This document shows positions 15,181 to 24,788 of a DNA stretch of 47,436 nucleotides, one piece after another. The DNA is from Actinomycetota bacterium (GTDB lineage: Bacteria > Actinomycetota > Acidimicrobiia > Acidimicrobiales > Palsa-688). Position 1 is the first letter of the stretch. Every line of letters starts with the position of its first letter. A program made the position numbers and the translations under genes. The notes under the pieces were generated by a model. It was not told the DNA's origin and did not search any database. It saw nothing but the letters and a program-made list of their open reading frames with translations. The stretch is taken from contig JAJPKN010000051.1 of assembly GCA_021323695.1 (NCBI GenBank), forward strand, positions 1 to 47,436, in the 5' to 3' direction.

Positions 15181-15283
15181 TGCTCGCTCCTCGTCTTGGG
15201 TCTTGGTACCCCATAGACGTACAAGGGGCACCGAGGGTTACAGCCCTGCTGGCCAGCTACCGCCGGCCTAGGTGGGTGGCCCC

Positions 15284-15329
15284 GAGGTAGGTGGCCAGGG
15301 GCCGGCCCTCAGCTCAGAGGTAGGTGGCC
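15284..15329. repeat. 13-bp direct repeat pair downstream of the kinase operon
   Basis: GAGGTAGGTGGCC occurs at 15284-15296 and exactly again at 15317-15329, with a related GGTGGGTGGCC at 15271. It lies in the short region between the end of the catabolic operon and the DUF2892 gene. No hairpin terminator is obvious there. Confidence 0.5.
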
Positions 15330-15370
15330 CTCGGGGCGGGGCAAATGGGCAGACGTCAGCCGACCGGGCG

Positions 15371-16474
15371 CTACCTGACCACCCGGGCCGGGCCGCCCGC
15401 AGCCAAGCGGCGTACCTCGGCCAGGGTGGCCATGGAGGTGTCGCCCGGGGTGGTCATGGCCAAGGCGCCGTGGGCTACCCCGCAGCGTAGGGCCTCCTCC
15501 AGCCCCAGCCCCGCGAGCACTCCGTAGATGAGGCCCGAGGCGAAACCGTCCCCCCCGCCCACCCGGTCCAGGATCTCGATGTCCTCGGCCATCTCGGTCG
15601 AATAGACCTGGCCCCCGGCCCAGCAGATCCCGCCCCAGTGGTTGCGGCTGGCCGAACGGACCTCGCGCAGGCTGGTGGCGAGCAGCTTCAGGTTCGGGAA
15701 CTCGGAGGCCACTTGGCCCAGCATGGCACCATAGCTGGACGCGCCCAGGTGGGAGTAGGAGGGGTCGGTCCCGGCCACCTCGAAACCCAGGGCAGCGGTG
15801 AAGTCTTCTTCGTTGCCGAACACGACGTCGGCCAGGGCCACCAGGCGGCGGTTCACTTCGATGGCCCGCTCCCTCCCGCCCGACGCCTGCCAGAGAGATG
15901 GCCGGAAGTTCAAGTCGTAGGACACAACCGTGCCCTCCTGGCGGGCCGCGGCCATAGCCTCTTCAGCCACAGCCGCCGTGGTCTCCGACAGGGCCGCGAA
16001 TATGCCGCCCGTGTGCAGCCAACGCGACCCCTCCGTCCCCAGGACCTGCTGCCAGTCGACCTGGCCGGGGCGCATTTGGCTGGCTGCGGTGTGCCCCCGG
16101 TCCGAGCAGCCGAGGGCTGCCCTCACCCCGAAGCCCCTTTCGGTGAAGTTGAGGCCGTTGCGCACCGCCCTCCCGATGCCGTCGTAGGGTGCCCAGTGCA
16201 GGTGGGAGGTGTCCACCCCTCCCTGGAGGACCAGATCTTCGACCAGGCGGCCGACCGGGTTGTCCGCCAGGGCAGTGACCACGGTGGTGCGCAACCCGAA
16301 GCACCGCCTGAGCGCTCGGGCCACGTTGTACTCGCCGCCTCCTTCCCAGGCTCGGAAGCTGCGGGCGGTGGCGATGCGGCCCTCGCCGGGGTCGAGGCGC
16401 AGCATGACCTCGCCCAGGGCCACCAGGTCCCAGCGGCACTCCTCGGAGGTACGCGCTACGGCCAGCTCAGCCAC
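15371..16474 (-). CDS. kdgK: PfkB-family 2-keto-3-deoxygluconate kinase
   Basis: A 367-residue ribokinase-like sugar kinase. It has the N-terminal PfkB signature WEGGGEYNVARALRR (about 43-57) and the C-terminal ATP/catalytic motif DRVGGGDGFASG, with Asp as the base. It would phosphorylate 2-keto-3-deoxygluconate to KDPG for the aldolase encoded just upstream. The start is GTG 16474, which overlaps the aldolase stop by 8 nt, so translation is coupled. The longer frame to 16552 would overlap the aldolase by 86 nt with Arg-rich sequence. This is the last gene of the operon. Substrate is inferred from KDPG aldolase and GH88 neighbours. Confidence 0.88.
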   Translation of the reverse strand: MAELAVARTSEECRWDLVALGEVMLRLDPGEGRIATARSFRAWEGGGEYNVARALRRCFGLRTTVVTALADNPVGRLVEDLVLQGGVDTSHLHWAPYDGIGRAVRNGLNFTERGFGVRAALGCSDRGHTAASQMRPGQVDWQQVLGTEGSRWLHTGGIFAALSETTAAVAEEAMAAARQEGTVVSYDLNFRPSLWQASGGRERAIEVNRRLVALADVVFGNEEDFTAALGFEVAGTDPSYSHLGASSYGAMLGQVASEFPNLKLLATSLREVRSASRNHWGGICWAGGQVYSTEMAEDIEILDRVGGGDGFASGLIYGVLAGLGLEEALRCGVAHGALAMTTPGDTSMATLAEVRRLAAGGPARVVR

Positions 16475-17171
16475 GGCTCGGGGCCTCCGCCCGGGCCCGG
16501 GCCTCGGCCACGATGGCCACGGCCTCAGCCGCCAGCGCTCGGACCTGGCCAAAATCGCCCTCAGCCAGGAGCCGGGGGGCTACCATCCAGCTCCCGCCGC
16601 ACGCCACCACCTGGGGGAGGGCCAGGTAGGCGGCCAGGTTGGCCGGGTTGATGCCCCCGGTGGGCACGAAGCGCACGTCGGCGAAGGGGCCGGCCAGCGC
16701 CTTCAGGAACGGGACGCCGCCTGCGGCTTCCGCCGGGAAGAACTTGAGCAGCTGCGCCCCTTCCTTCAGGGCCATTTGGACTTCGGTCGGGGTGCAGGTC
16801 CCGGGCATGACCAAGGTGCCCCGGGAGCGGCACAGCCTGACCACCTCGGGGTCGGTCCCCGGGCTGACCACGAAACGAGCACCGGCGTCGATCACCCGGG
16901 CGGCGTCCTCGGCCCGCCGGACCGTCCCCGCGCCGATGAAACCTTCTGGGTAAGCCTCAGCCAGCAGCTCGATGGCCCCCAAGCCCGCGGCTGTGCGCAG
17001 GGTGACCTCGGCGGCCGGGAGCCCACCGGCCAAGAGGGCCTCGAAGAGGGGCTTGGCCAGGGTAGTGCTGGGCAGCTCGACTACCGGCAGCACCCCGAGC
17101 TGCCCCACCTGCGCGATCGCGGCCTGGGCCGCGGAGGCGGCGGCCGAAGGTACGTTTGTCTCAGCGCTCAA
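16467..17171 (-). CDS. eda: KDPG/KHG aldolase
   Basis: A 234-residue class I aldolase that splits 2-keto-3-deoxy-6-phosphogluconate into pyruvate and glyceraldehyde 3-phosphate. The catalytic residues are visible: Glu55 and Arg59 in AAEVTLRT, and the Schiff-base Lys143 in LLKFFPAEAAGG. The phosphate-binding PTGGINPANL follows. A 15-residue Ala-rich extension precedes the usual start. The gene lies 180 nt after the aldehyde dehydrogenase gene and overlaps the kinase gene. With kdgK it completes the lower Entner-Doudoroff or uronate route. Confidence 0.93.
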   Translation of the reverse strand: MSAETNVPSAAASAAQAAIAQVGQLGVLPVVELPSTTLAKPLFEALLAGGLPAAEVTLRTAAGLGAIELLAEAYPEGFIGAGTVRRAEDAARVIDAGARFVVSPGTDPEVVRLCRSRGTLVMPGTCTPTEVQMALKEGAQLLKFFPAEAAGGVPFLKALAGPFADVRFVPTGGINPANLAAYLALPQVVACGGSWMVAPRLLAEGDFGQVRALAAEAVAIVAEARARAEAPSRG

Positions 17172-17351
17172 CGGCTTCTCTTTTCTGGTCTTTCCTGGGC
17201 CCGCCCCTTGGGCTTGTCCTCCCCGGGGCCGCCCTCCTCCGGCCCTACGGCCAGCTTACCCCTGGGCCCCATGGCCGGCCGTGACCTGCGTGCAGCTGCG
17301 GGGCACCTGAGGCCCAAGGTGCGGCCCACCAGCCGCCCATGGCCCATGTGC

Positions 17352-18839
17352 CTAGGCCGGCGGGCTCAACCGGACGGTGACCTCCTTTATTTGGCAATAG
17401 GAGCTCAGGGCGTGCAATGAGTAGTCCTTGCCGGTGCCGCTCTGCTTGAAACCGCCGAAAGGCATCTCCATCACGTGGGCGTAGTACTCGTTGACCCATA
17501 CCATGCCGGCTTGGATGTTGGCTGCCACCCGGTGGGCGGTGGACAGGTCGTTGGTCCACACCGCGGCCGCCAAGCCGTAGGGCACTTGGTTGGCCAGCTG
17601 GACCGCCTCCTCCTCGTCTTGGAACGGCACGATGACCCCCACGGGGCCGAAGACTTCCTCCTGGAAGATCCTCATGTCCGGCCTGGCCCCGCTGAACAGG
17701 GTCGGTGCGTAGAACGTGCTCCCTTCGGGGAAGCCTTCGACCAGTGCCCGGCCTCCGGTCAGGAGCGAACCGCCGTCGGCCAGCGCACCGGTGGTGTAGC
17801 TGTGCACCCGCTCGCGCTGGCGCTGGCTGATCAGCGGGCCCATGGTCACCCCCTCGTCCCGGAGCGGGTCGCCCAGCTTTTGGGCTTCGGCGGCCTCCTT
17901 TAACCGCTCGGCCACCTCAGCGAAGATGTCCCCATGGACGAGCACCCGGCTGCCGGCACAGCAGTCCTGGCCTGCGTTCTTGAACAGCCCCAAAGCCACA
18001 TGGCGGGTCAGCTCGCCCAGGTCGGCGTCCGGGAAGACAACGTGGGGCGACTTGCCCCCCAGCTCGAGCTCCACCTTGGCAATGCGCTCGGCCGCCGCGT
18101 GCATGACCTTACGGCCAACTTCGGTCGAGCCTGTGAACGCGATCATGGCCACGTCGCGGTGGTCGATCAGGGCTTGGCCCGCTTCCTCGCCCAGGCCGGG
18201 GACCACGTTCAGCACCCCTGGGGCCAGCCCCGCCTCGAGGGCGAGCTGCCCCAGCAACAGGGCGCTGAGCGGGGCCTCTTCGGCTGGTTTCAGCACCACG
18301 GTGTTGCCCATGGCCAATGCCGGGGCTACCTTCAGGACGGCAAGGGGCAGCGGGTAGTTCCAGGGCACGATGGCGGCTACAACGCCGAGCGGTTCTATCA
18401 GCGTGTAGGCGAGCTTCCCTGGCCCCGCCTGGTAGGTCTCTCCCAGGACCTTGTTCGCTGCGCCCGCGTAGTACTCCAAGAGGGATGCCGAAAGTTCGAC
18501 CTCGGCTCGCGCATCGGCCAAAAGCTTGCCTACGTCGGCTGCTTCCAGCAGGGCAAGCTCCTCGGCGCGCTCACGGACAAGTTGGGCAAGCCGGAACAGC
18601 ACTTGGCCCCGTTCCGTGGGGTTGGCACGCGCCCACCCAGAGGTGCGGAACGCCCTGGTCGCGGCGGCCACCGCCAGGTCCACGTCCTCGGGCCCGGCGG
18701 CTGCCACGGCTGCCAGGCGCCGGCCGGTGGCTGGCTCCAAGTCGTCGAAGGTGCGCCTGGTGCGGGGCTCGCCCCACTCCCCGTCGACCAGGGTACCGGT
18801 GTAACGTGGTACGACGGTACTGGGCACTGTGGTGCTCAT
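17352..18839 (-). CDS. NAD(P)-dependent aldehyde dehydrogenase
   Basis: A full-length ALDH-superfamily enzyme of 495 residues. It has Asn161 in VPWNYP, Lys184 in VLKPAEEAP, the FTGSTEVG nucleotide loop, general base Glu259 in LELGGKSP and nucleophile Cys293 in GQDCCAGSR. The EVFGPV and PFGGFKQSGTGKD motifs are near the end. It is closest in style to betaine/phenylacetaldehyde-type ALDHs. Its place between GH88 and KDPG aldolase suggests oxidation of a sugar-derived aldehyde, but the substrate is not determinable. GGGAGACAGGAGAG lies close before ATG 18839. It lies 30 nt after the GH88 stop. Confidence 0.93.
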   Translation of the reverse strand: MSTTVPSTVVPRYTGTLVDGEWGEPRTRRTFDDLEPATGRRLAAVAAAGPEDVDLAVAAATRAFRTSGWARANPTERGQVLFRLAQLVRERAEELALLEAADVGKLLADARAEVELSASLLEYYAGAANKVLGETYQAGPGKLAYTLIEPLGVVAAIVPWNYPLPLAVLKVAPALAMGNTVVLKPAEEAPLSALLLGQLALEAGLAPGVLNVVPGLGEEAGQALIDHRDVAMIAFTGSTEVGRKVMHAAAERIAKVELELGGKSPHVVFPDADLGELTRHVALGLFKNAGQDCCAGSRVLVHGDIFAEVAERLKEAAEAQKLGDPLRDEGVTMGPLISQRQRERVHSYTTGALADGGSLLTGGRALVEGFPEGSTFYAPTLFSGARPDMRIFQEEVFGPVGVIVPFQDEEEAVQLANQVPYGLAAAVWTNDLSTAHRVAANIQAGMVWVNEYYAHVMEMPFGGFKQSGTGKDYSLHALSSYCQIKEVTVRLSPPA

Positions 18840-18869
18840 CTCTCCTGTCTCCCTCTCGTGGTCCTGGGC

Positions 18870-19973
18870 CTAAGGGCCCCACCGGGCAGGGCAAGGCTGG
18901 CCGGTTAGCTTGTGGTTCAGGTGCTGCAAGGCGAGCACGAAAAAGTAGTCCCCGTACACCGTCGATTCGTCGACCCCGATGCCATGGGGCAGGTCAGCGG
19001 TGGCGTGGAGGAGGACCGAGCTGTGGCCTGGGGGTGCCTGGGCCGCCTCCGCCAAGGCCCGCAGGCAAGCTACGCCCTTTTCCCATAGCGGGGGCAGTGC
19101 CTCTCCCAACAGGAGCATCCCGTAGGAAGCGATAGCCGCGGCCGCAGAGTCCCTCGGCTCATTAGGGCCGCTGGCGTGGAAGTCCCACGGAGGTAGGCCA
19201 TCTGCAGGGAGGTGCCCCAGGTAGTAGGAAGTGGCCCGGTGGGCGGCCTGGAGGTACTGTTCGCCGGCTCCCAGCCTGGCCAGGGCGGCGCACCCGGCGA
19301 TGGCCCAGGCCTGCCCCCGCGACCAGCAGCTGGTGGGGCTCAGGCCCTGGTACGTGCCCGGGCCCAGGGGTGCTCCGGTCAGCGGGTCGAAATGGTAGAC
19401 GTGGACGGTGGAGCCGTCCGCCCGCCAGTGGTAAGCAAGGGAGGTGGCACCGTGGGCCAGTGCCACTTCCCGGTAGCGCGCCTCGCCGCTCTCGGCTGCC
19501 GCCCACAAAAGAAGCGGCAGGCTCATGAGAGTATCGACGAGCACGGACCCGCCCCAGTCCTCTCCACCGAAGGCACCCCACCCCGGGATGAACCTGCCGG
19601 CCTCGTTGAACTGGGCGGCCAGGGCGGACGCCGCCTGCAGGGCTGCTTGGCGGTAGCGAGGGGCACCGGTGAGCTGGAAGCCCTTGACCGCACTGGGGTA
19701 GAACATCATCCCGAGGTCGTGGTTGCGCGGCTCTGAGGCACGTCCCATGAGCGGCGGGAGGGCGCGCTCGGCAGCCGAGCGGAACTGCTGGTCCCCTCGT
19801 TCCTCGTAGCCCGCCCAGCACAGGCCGGCCCAGAACCCACCTGTCCAGGACCCGTCCGCAGAGGTGACCCATTGGCCGCCCTGGGTGACGTGGGGGTAAC
19901 CGGCCGTGCCGAGCCGGGCCGCCACGCAGTCCAAGGCACGTCCCAGCGCGGCCGTGGCCCAGTCCTCGCTCAC
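18870..19973 (-). CDS. GH88 unsaturated glucuronyl hydrolase
   Basis: A 367-residue (alpha/alpha)6-barrel hydrolase that removes 4,5-unsaturated uronate from the non-reducing end of oligosaccharides made by polysaccharide lyases. The key motifs WTGGFWAG (43-50), NHDLGMMF with Asp86, and VLVDTLMSLPLLLWA with Asp147 align by motif with the two catalytic Asp residues of Bacillus UGL. SCWSRGQAWA and the closing GVDESTVYGDYFF are also typical. There is no signal peptide, so it acts in the cytoplasm on imported disaccharides. GTG 19973 overlaps the ADH stop by 4 nt (GTGA). This gene best defines the operon as uronate catabolism. Confidence 0.9.
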   Translation of the reverse strand: MSEDWATAALGRALDCVAARLGTAGYPHVTQGGQWVTSADGSWTGGFWAGLCWAGYEERGDQQFRSAAERALPPLMGRASEPRNHDLGMMFYPSAVKGFQLTGAPRYRQAALQAASALAAQFNEAGRFIPGWGAFGGEDWGGSVLVDTLMSLPLLLWAAAESGEARYREVALAHGATSLAYHWRADGSTVHVYHFDPLTGAPLGPGTYQGLSPTSCWSRGQAWAIAGCAALARLGAGEQYLQAAHRATSYYLGHLPADGLPPWDFHASGPNEPRDSAAAAIASYGMLLLGEALPPLWEKGVACLRALAEAAQAPPGHSSVLLHATADLPHGIGVDESTVYGDYFFVLALQHLNHKLTGQPCPARWGP

Positions 19974-21115
19974 CAGGCCTCCTCCAGGAGCCCGAGCACC
20001 TCTTCCACGGCAAGCGGCCTGGGGTTGGTGCTCATGTCCGAGTGCGCGTGCGCTTGTTCTGCCACTCGCCTGAGCTCGCCCGCTGGCACCGGGAAGTCCC
20101 GCAGCCGCCAGGCCACCTGGGCCGAGGCCAGCAGCTTGCCCACGGCCTCGGTGACCGCCTGGGCCACCTCGGCAAGCGGGGCGTTGGGGCTGGGCCCGGC
20201 ACCCAGGGCCTGGGCGATGGGGACGAACCTCTCGGGGACGATGGTTGCGTTCAGGCGCAGGACCGGCCCCAGCATGATGGCGCAGGCGACCCCGTGCGGG
20301 ATGGGGAACGCACCTCCCAGTGTGTTGGCGACCGCATGGGCTGCCCCCACGCCGGAGCGAGCCAGGGCAGCTCCGACCATGGCTGCTGCTTGTTGCATTT
20401 CCCCCATGGCCTCGGTGTCCTTGCTGTTGGCGACCGCCCGGGGCATGGCCCGGCTGATCATGCGGACGGCCTGCAGGTGCAACGCGTCCGTGAAAGCGTT
20501 CGCCCCGGTGGAAAGCACCCCTTCTATGGCCTGCGTCAGGGCGTCGGACCCAGTGGCGGCCGTGACCGAAGCGGGCAGTGTGTCGAGCAGCGTTGGGTCG
20601 AGCAGGGCAGCCCGGGGGCTCAGGTTGTCCGAGACTATGACCAGCTTGGAATGCTGCACCGGGTCCTTGAAGACGGCGCCGCGGGTCATCTCCGAACCGC
20701 TGCCGACGGTCGTGGGCACGGCGATCAGGGGCAGGCCCGGGTTGGACAGGCTGTCCCAGTCGGCCGCGTAGCCGGCTAGCTCACCGTCGTTGGTGGCCAG
20801 GGCGCAGGCAAGCTTGGCGGTGTCGATCGAACTGCCCCCGCCCAGCGCCACGACGGCGTCGCCCCCGTGGTCCCGGACCGCCTGCAGGGCCCGTGACACC
20901 AGCTCCGTGCTCGGCTCGCCGCCGACCTCCGCCCAAACGTGGGCCTGTGGCACGGCGCTGTGCACTCGGTCGGCCACGCCAGCCTTGGCCAACGCGGTGT
21001 CAGTTATGACCACCGGCCGCCTAGACCCGAGCTTGTGCAGCCATCCTCCCAGCTCGGAGATGGCGCCCGGCCCGTACACCACGGCTGGGCCGACTGCGAA
21101 CGTGTAGTTGCTCAT
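19970..21115 (-). CDS. Iron-type alcohol dehydrogenase
   Basis: A 381-residue group III (FucO/AdhB-like) dehydrogenase. It has the NAD(P)-binding GGGSSIDTAKL, PTTVGSGSEMT, and the metal-site region ATGSDALTQAIEG. In that region the first His ligand of FucO is replaced by Gln, a substitution seen in other members. The other ligands are in AAHAVANTLGG and IPHGVACAIMLGP. It would interconvert an alcohol and an aldehyde or ketone. In this operon it may replace the missing KduD-type keto-sugar reductase or make an aldehyde for the ALDH. ATG 21115 overlaps the upstream stop by 4 nt. The frame to 21502 is antisense-like filler inside the hydratase gene. Confidence 0.9.
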   Translation of the reverse strand: MSNYTFAVGPAVVYGPGAISELGGWLHKLGSRRPVVITDTALAKAGVADRVHSAVPQAHVWAEVGGEPSTELVSRALQAVRDHGGDAVVALGGGSSIDTAKLACALATNDGELAGYAADWDSLSNPGLPLIAVPTTVGSGSEMTRGAVFKDPVQHSKLVIVSDNLSPRAALLDPTLLDTLPASVTAATGSDALTQAIEGVLSTGANAFTDALHLQAVRMISRAMPRAVANSKDTEAMGEMQQAAAMVGAALARSGVGAAHAVANTLGGAFPIPHGVACAIMLGPVLRLNATIVPERFVPIAQALGAGPSPNAPLAEVAQAVTEAVGKLLASAQVAWRLRDFPVPAGELRRVAEQAHAHSDMSTNPRPLAVEEVLGLLEEAW

Positions 21116-21921
21116 ACGGGCTCCCCTTTCTGGGTGGTGCTGGCCTCCTCGGTCGTGGCCGGCCCGGTGCCGGTGCCCTTGGCCAGGAAGCTGCGGACGG
21201 CCTCGTGCTGTTCCGCGGTGGTGAAGCACAGGGCCACGGCTTGGCGTTCGACGACATAGCCCTGCTCGCGGCCGGCGCGCGCCGCGTGGACGGCTTGCTT
21301 GGCCAGGGCGAGCGCCACCGCCGACCGGCTGGCGAGGCTGTCCGCCAGCGCTAGCGCGGCTTCGAGCACCGGCCCGTCGGTGGTGCGGTTGACCAGTCCC
21401 AGCGCCAGCGCCTCGTCGGCTCCCACCAGCCGCCCGGTGAGCACCAGGTCCTTGGCCACGCTCTCGCCCACTACCCGGGGCAGCCGCTGGGTGCCGCCCC
21501 AACCGGGCACGTTCGCCAGGGTGATCTCCGGTTGGCCCAGTTTTGCACCGGTACTGGCGATGCGCAGGTCGCAGGCGAGGGCCAGTTCCAGGCCCCCTCC
21601 CAGGGCGTAACCGTTGACCGCAGCCAGGACCGGTTTCGGGGAGTGCTCCAATGCCTCGAAGACCCTTTGGCCAAAGCCCATCAGCTCCAGCGCCTGGGCG
21701 GGGCTGAGGCGAGAGAGCTCGTTGATGTCAGCTCCAGCCGAAAATGCCTTTTCTCCAGCGCCAGTGACCACGATGCAACGGATGGCCGGGTCCCGGGCAG
21801 CTTCGTCGACGTAGTGCTCGAGGCGCGCCAGCACCTCCCGGCTGATGGCGTTGAGGCGCTCGGGCCGGTTGATGGTCAGTACCTCCACCGCGCCCCGTCT
21901 TTCTCGTTCGAGCACTGCCAT
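21112..21921 (-). CDS. Enoyl-CoA hydratase/isomerase
   Basis: A 269-residue crotonase-fold enzyme. The oxyanion-hole segments are AFSAGADI (59-66) and NGYALGGGLELALACD (103-118). Both catalytic Glu residues of true hydratases are present: Glu112 in GLELA and Glu132 in GQPEITLANVPGWGGTQRLP. It should hydrate a trans-2-enoyl-CoA. ATG 21921 is preferred over the upstream frame to 21969. It sits between a CoA-transferase gene and the iron ADH gene, with short gaps or overlaps on both sides. It is an unusual member of a uronate operon. Confidence 0.92.
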   Translation of the reverse strand: MAVLERERRGAVEVLTINRPERLNAISREVLARLEHYVDEAARDPAIRCIVVTGAGEKAFSAGADINELSRLSPAQALELMGFGQRVFEALEHSPKPVLAAVNGYALGGGLELALACDLRIASTGAKLGQPEITLANVPGWGGTQRLPRVVGESVAKDLVLTGRLVGADEALALGLVNRTTDGPVLEAALALADSLASRSAVALALAKQAVHAARAGREQGYVVERQAVALCFTTAEQHEAVRSFLAKGTGTGPATTEEASTTQKGEPV

Positions 21922-21931
21922 TGCCGTCCTT

Positions 21932-23554
21932 TCAGCTCGGGTGCTTGAGCGTCGTGCCCGCGCCGGCACGCTGGAGCAGCGCAGCCAACCCCAGGGGGCG
22001 GTTGGAATAGACCGCCGAGGGTACGGCCCGCAGGGGCCGGGCGACGCGGGGGGTGAAGCCCATCACTGACAGCACGTCGGCCGCTTGCAACCCGGGCGCG
22101 ACCTCGGCCAGGGCGAGGCCGCCCTCAGCCAGCTCGAAAACTGCTCGTTCCGTAACGTACAGCACCCGCTGGTGCCGGCGGGCTGCTTCAGCCGCGCTCC
22201 AAGTCACCTGGTCGACTTCGGGGACGAACTTGGCGATGGCGCCCTCCCTTTCGATCACCAGGCGCCCGTCGTGCACTGCCACCCGCTGGCCCTTGGCGGA
22301 GAACGTCCCGCAAAAGACGACCGTCCTGGCCGACTGGGTGATGTTCATGAAACCGCCCGGGCCTATCAGGCGGCCGTTGAACTGGCTGACGTTGACGTTG
22401 CCAGCGGCGTCGACCTGGGCGAAAGAGACGATCGCCAAGTCGATGCCGCCGCCGTCGTAGAAGTCGAACAGGGCAGGCGCGTCGATGAACGACGTCGGGT
22501 TCCACATGAGGCCGAAGTCGCTCCCCCAAGCGGGGACACCGCCAGCCGAGCCTTGCTCGACCGAGAAGGTGACCTCTTTGGCCACGCCCTCGGACTGGGC
22601 CACGCTGGCGACCCCGTCGGCGATCCCAAAGCCGAGGTTGACGACGGTGCGTGGCCGTAGCTCCAGGGCGGCTCGGCGAGCTATGAACATGCGCTCACCT
22701 TGGCCGATGTCCCGCTGGGGCACCTCGACGACCTGGGCACCCGCGTAGCCGGGGTTGTAGCTGGTCGCAGCCGACTGGCGCTGCTCAGGGTCGACGACGA
22801 CGACGTCGACCAGGTACCCAGGGACGCGCACGCGCCTCGGGTCGAGCTCCCCGGCCCCAGCTCGCCGCTTGACTTGGGCGATGACCAGCCCACCGTTCAC
22901 GTGGGCGGCCTGGGCGGCGCTGAGGACGTCGAGCACCAGCCCTTCTTCGTCCATGGTGAGGTTGCCCTCTTGGTCCGCCTCGGTTGCCCGGATGAAGGCA
23001 ACGTCCACCCGGGGGGCAGGGTAGAAGAGCCATTCGTCCCCCCCCAGCTCTACCAACCTGGGCATCTTTTGCCGCTCCAACCGCCCGGTGGCCACCCGCG
23101 GGTCGAGGTAGGTGCCGAGCCCTGTCTTGGTCAAGAGGCCGGGCCGGCTGGCACTCGCTTCTCGGAGCAGCTGGGACAGCACGCCCTGAGGCCACACGCC
23201 GACCTCGAAGGCCCCTTCCAGGGCGAGCTGGCTGAGCCGGGGCGCCCAGCTCCAATGGCTCCCGTAGGCGGCGCGCAGGAACCCGGGGTGGGCGAACGCC
23301 TCGGTCCCGCCCCCTTCACCGTTGCCGAGGCCGTTGGGGTGGTACAGGACGAGCTGGGCAGGTTCGCCTGTAGAGCGGAAGCGGTGCTCCAGGGCTGCCA
23401 GCAGCAGCCCGGGTTCGTTCACCCCGCCGCCCGAGCCGGTCACCACCAGCGTCGCCCCAGTCGGGACCAGCCCCACGGCATCGGCAGCCCTGAGCTCAAC
23501 CGGGCCGGCGGCCGCGCCCCGGGGGACGAACTTGCTAGGCGCGTCCGTGAGCAC
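21932..23554 (-). CDS. Family I CoA-transferase (acetate/propionate/acetoacetate type)
   Basis: A 540-residue fused alpha-beta CoA-transferase like E. coli YdiF or Clostridium propionate CoA-transferase. The catalytic Glu is Glu333 in FSVEQGSAGG, at the same number as in YdiF. The glycine loop VTGSGGGVNEP (38-48) and the C-terminal YVTERAVFEL and MGFTP motifs are present. It would move CoA between a short-chain acyl-CoA and a free acid. GTG 23554 lies inside the permease stop region, a 20-nt overlap. With the enoyl-CoA hydratase it forms a short CoA-dependent module inside the sugar operon. Confidence 0.92.
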   Translation of the reverse strand: MLTDAPSKFVPRGAAAGPVELRAADAVGLVPTGATLVVTGSGGGVNEPGLLLAALEHRFRSTGEPAQLVLYHPNGLGNGEGGGTEAFAHPGFLRAAYGSHWSWAPRLSQLALEGAFEVGVWPQGVLSQLLREASASRPGLLTKTGLGTYLDPRVATGRLERQKMPRLVELGGDEWLFYPAPRVDVAFIRATEADQEGNLTMDEEGLVLDVLSAAQAAHVNGGLVIAQVKRRAGAGELDPRRVRVPGYLVDVVVVDPEQRQSAATSYNPGYAGAQVVEVPQRDIGQGERMFIARRAALELRPRTVVNLGFGIADGVASVAQSEGVAKEVTFSVEQGSAGGVPAWGSDFGLMWNPTSFIDAPALFDFYDGGGIDLAIVSFAQVDAAGNVNVSQFNGRLIGPGGFMNITQSARTVVFCGTFSAKGQRVAVHDGRLVIEREGAIAKFVPEVDQVTWSAAEAARRHQRVLYVTERAVFELAEGGLALAEVAPGLQAADVLSVMGFTPRVARPLRAVPSAVYSNRPLGLAALLQRAGAGTTLKHPS

Positions 23555-24788
23555 GTCGGGCCCGTTGCGAGATGGAGTCCACTATCACCGCTATGAGCAG
23601 CACCCCACCGGTGATCATGAACTGTTGGGCACTGCTTAGGTTCAACAGGTCGAGGCCGTTGGCGATCGACTGGATGACCGCCACCCCCAAGAGGGCTGAG
23701 TAGGCGCTCCCACGCCCACCGAACAAGCTCGTCCCACCGATGACGGCGGCGGCGATGGCATCCAGGTTGACGTTGCCGGTGCCCGCTTCGGTGCTCGACG
23801 CACCCAGCCAACCAGCCAAGAACATGCCGCCGAGGGAGGCGAACATGGCGCACAGCAGGAAGACGGAAAGGTACACCGCGGTCACGTTGATGCCGGCGCG
23901 CCGGGCTGCTTCGCGCGACCCGCCCACGGCGTAGACGGCACGGCCCCAGTGGGTCCGCCTGAGCAGGAAGTCCATCACGGCAACGAGCGCGGCAAAGACG
24001 ACGAACGCGTCGCTGACGCCGCCGGCCCGGTTCACGTACCAGCACGCGAACTCGAGCCCGGCCAGGAGCGCCACCGAGGGGACGAGGATGCTGGCCACTG
24101 AGCGGGAGGACAGGGCTGCCCGTGCCCGGCGGCGTGCCCGAGCCCAGCTGACACCCGCGTACCCAGCCGCGATTGCCGCCGCCGCCACGTAGGACACTAG
24201 GTGGGGCAGCACGTCTTTTTCCATGAAGCGCACTATCGAGGAGCTGAAGGGGATGTTGATCGACCCGGTCTGGCCGACCAGCACCAACTGGAGCCCCAGG
24301 AGGGCCAAGAGCCCCGCCATGGTTATGACGAAACTGGGGACCTGGAAGTGGATGAAAACCAGCCCATAGGCCAACCCGACGACAGCCCCGGCGGCCAGCA
24401 CCACCGCCACCGTGGCACTGAGGGGCCAGCCGTGGACCACGAACCCGACGCCCAGGATCGACGAGCCTACACCCGCCATTGACCCGACCGACAGGTCGAT
24501 CTCCCCGACCAGCAGCACGAGGACGATACCAAGGGCAATTATGCCTTCAGAGGCTGATTGGACCAGCAGGTTCCCCAGGTTCGTGCTCGAGACGAACACG
24601 GGGTTCAGGATGCCGAACAGGGCCCAGACGAGCACGATCCCGACGATGATAGGCAGGGTCCCTATGTCGCCCGAGCGGATCCGTGCCAACGCGTTGGCCA
24701 GGGAGCCAAGGGCCCCTCGCCTCAAGACCAGGCGCTCGTCCGTGGTGTCGAGGGCCTCTAGCGGGGAAGGCCTGGTTGGCGCCTTCAT
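23535..24788 (-). CDS. xylH: Xylose/ribose-type ABC transporter permease
   Basis: A 417-residue BPD_transp_2-type permease with about ten to twelve hydrophobic segments. It carries the signatures ALGIVLVLLVGEIDLSVGSM, FVITMAGLLALLG, YAVGGSREAARRAGI and IAAAVIGGTSLFGGRG. The length above 400 residues and the long basic cytoplasmic loop (about 215-230) resemble XylH more than RbsC. The ATG at 24788 overlaps the ATPase stop by 4 nt. It forms an importer with the ATPase and binding protein just upstream. The substrate is probably a uronate or oligouronide, judging from GH88. Confidence 0.92.
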   Translation of the reverse strand: MKAPTRPSPLEALDTTDERLVLRRGALGSLANALARIRSGDIGTLPIIVGIVLVWALFGILNPVFVSSTNLGNLLVQSASEGIIALGIVLVLLVGEIDLSVGSMAGVGSSILGVGFVVHGWPLSATVAVVLAAGAVVGLAYGLVFIHFQVPSFVITMAGLLALLGLQLVLVGQTGSINIPFSSSIVRFMEKDVLPHLVSYVAAAAIAAGYAGVSWARARRRARAALSSRSVASILVPSVALLAGLEFACWYVNRAGGVSDAFVVFAALVAVMDFLLRRTHWGRAVYAVGGSREAARRAGINVTAVYLSVFLLCAMFASLGGMFLAGWLGASSTEAGTGNVNLDAIAAAVIGGTSLFGGRGSAYSALLGVAVIQSIANGLDLLNLSSAQQFMITGGVLLIAVIVDSISQRARRAHGRA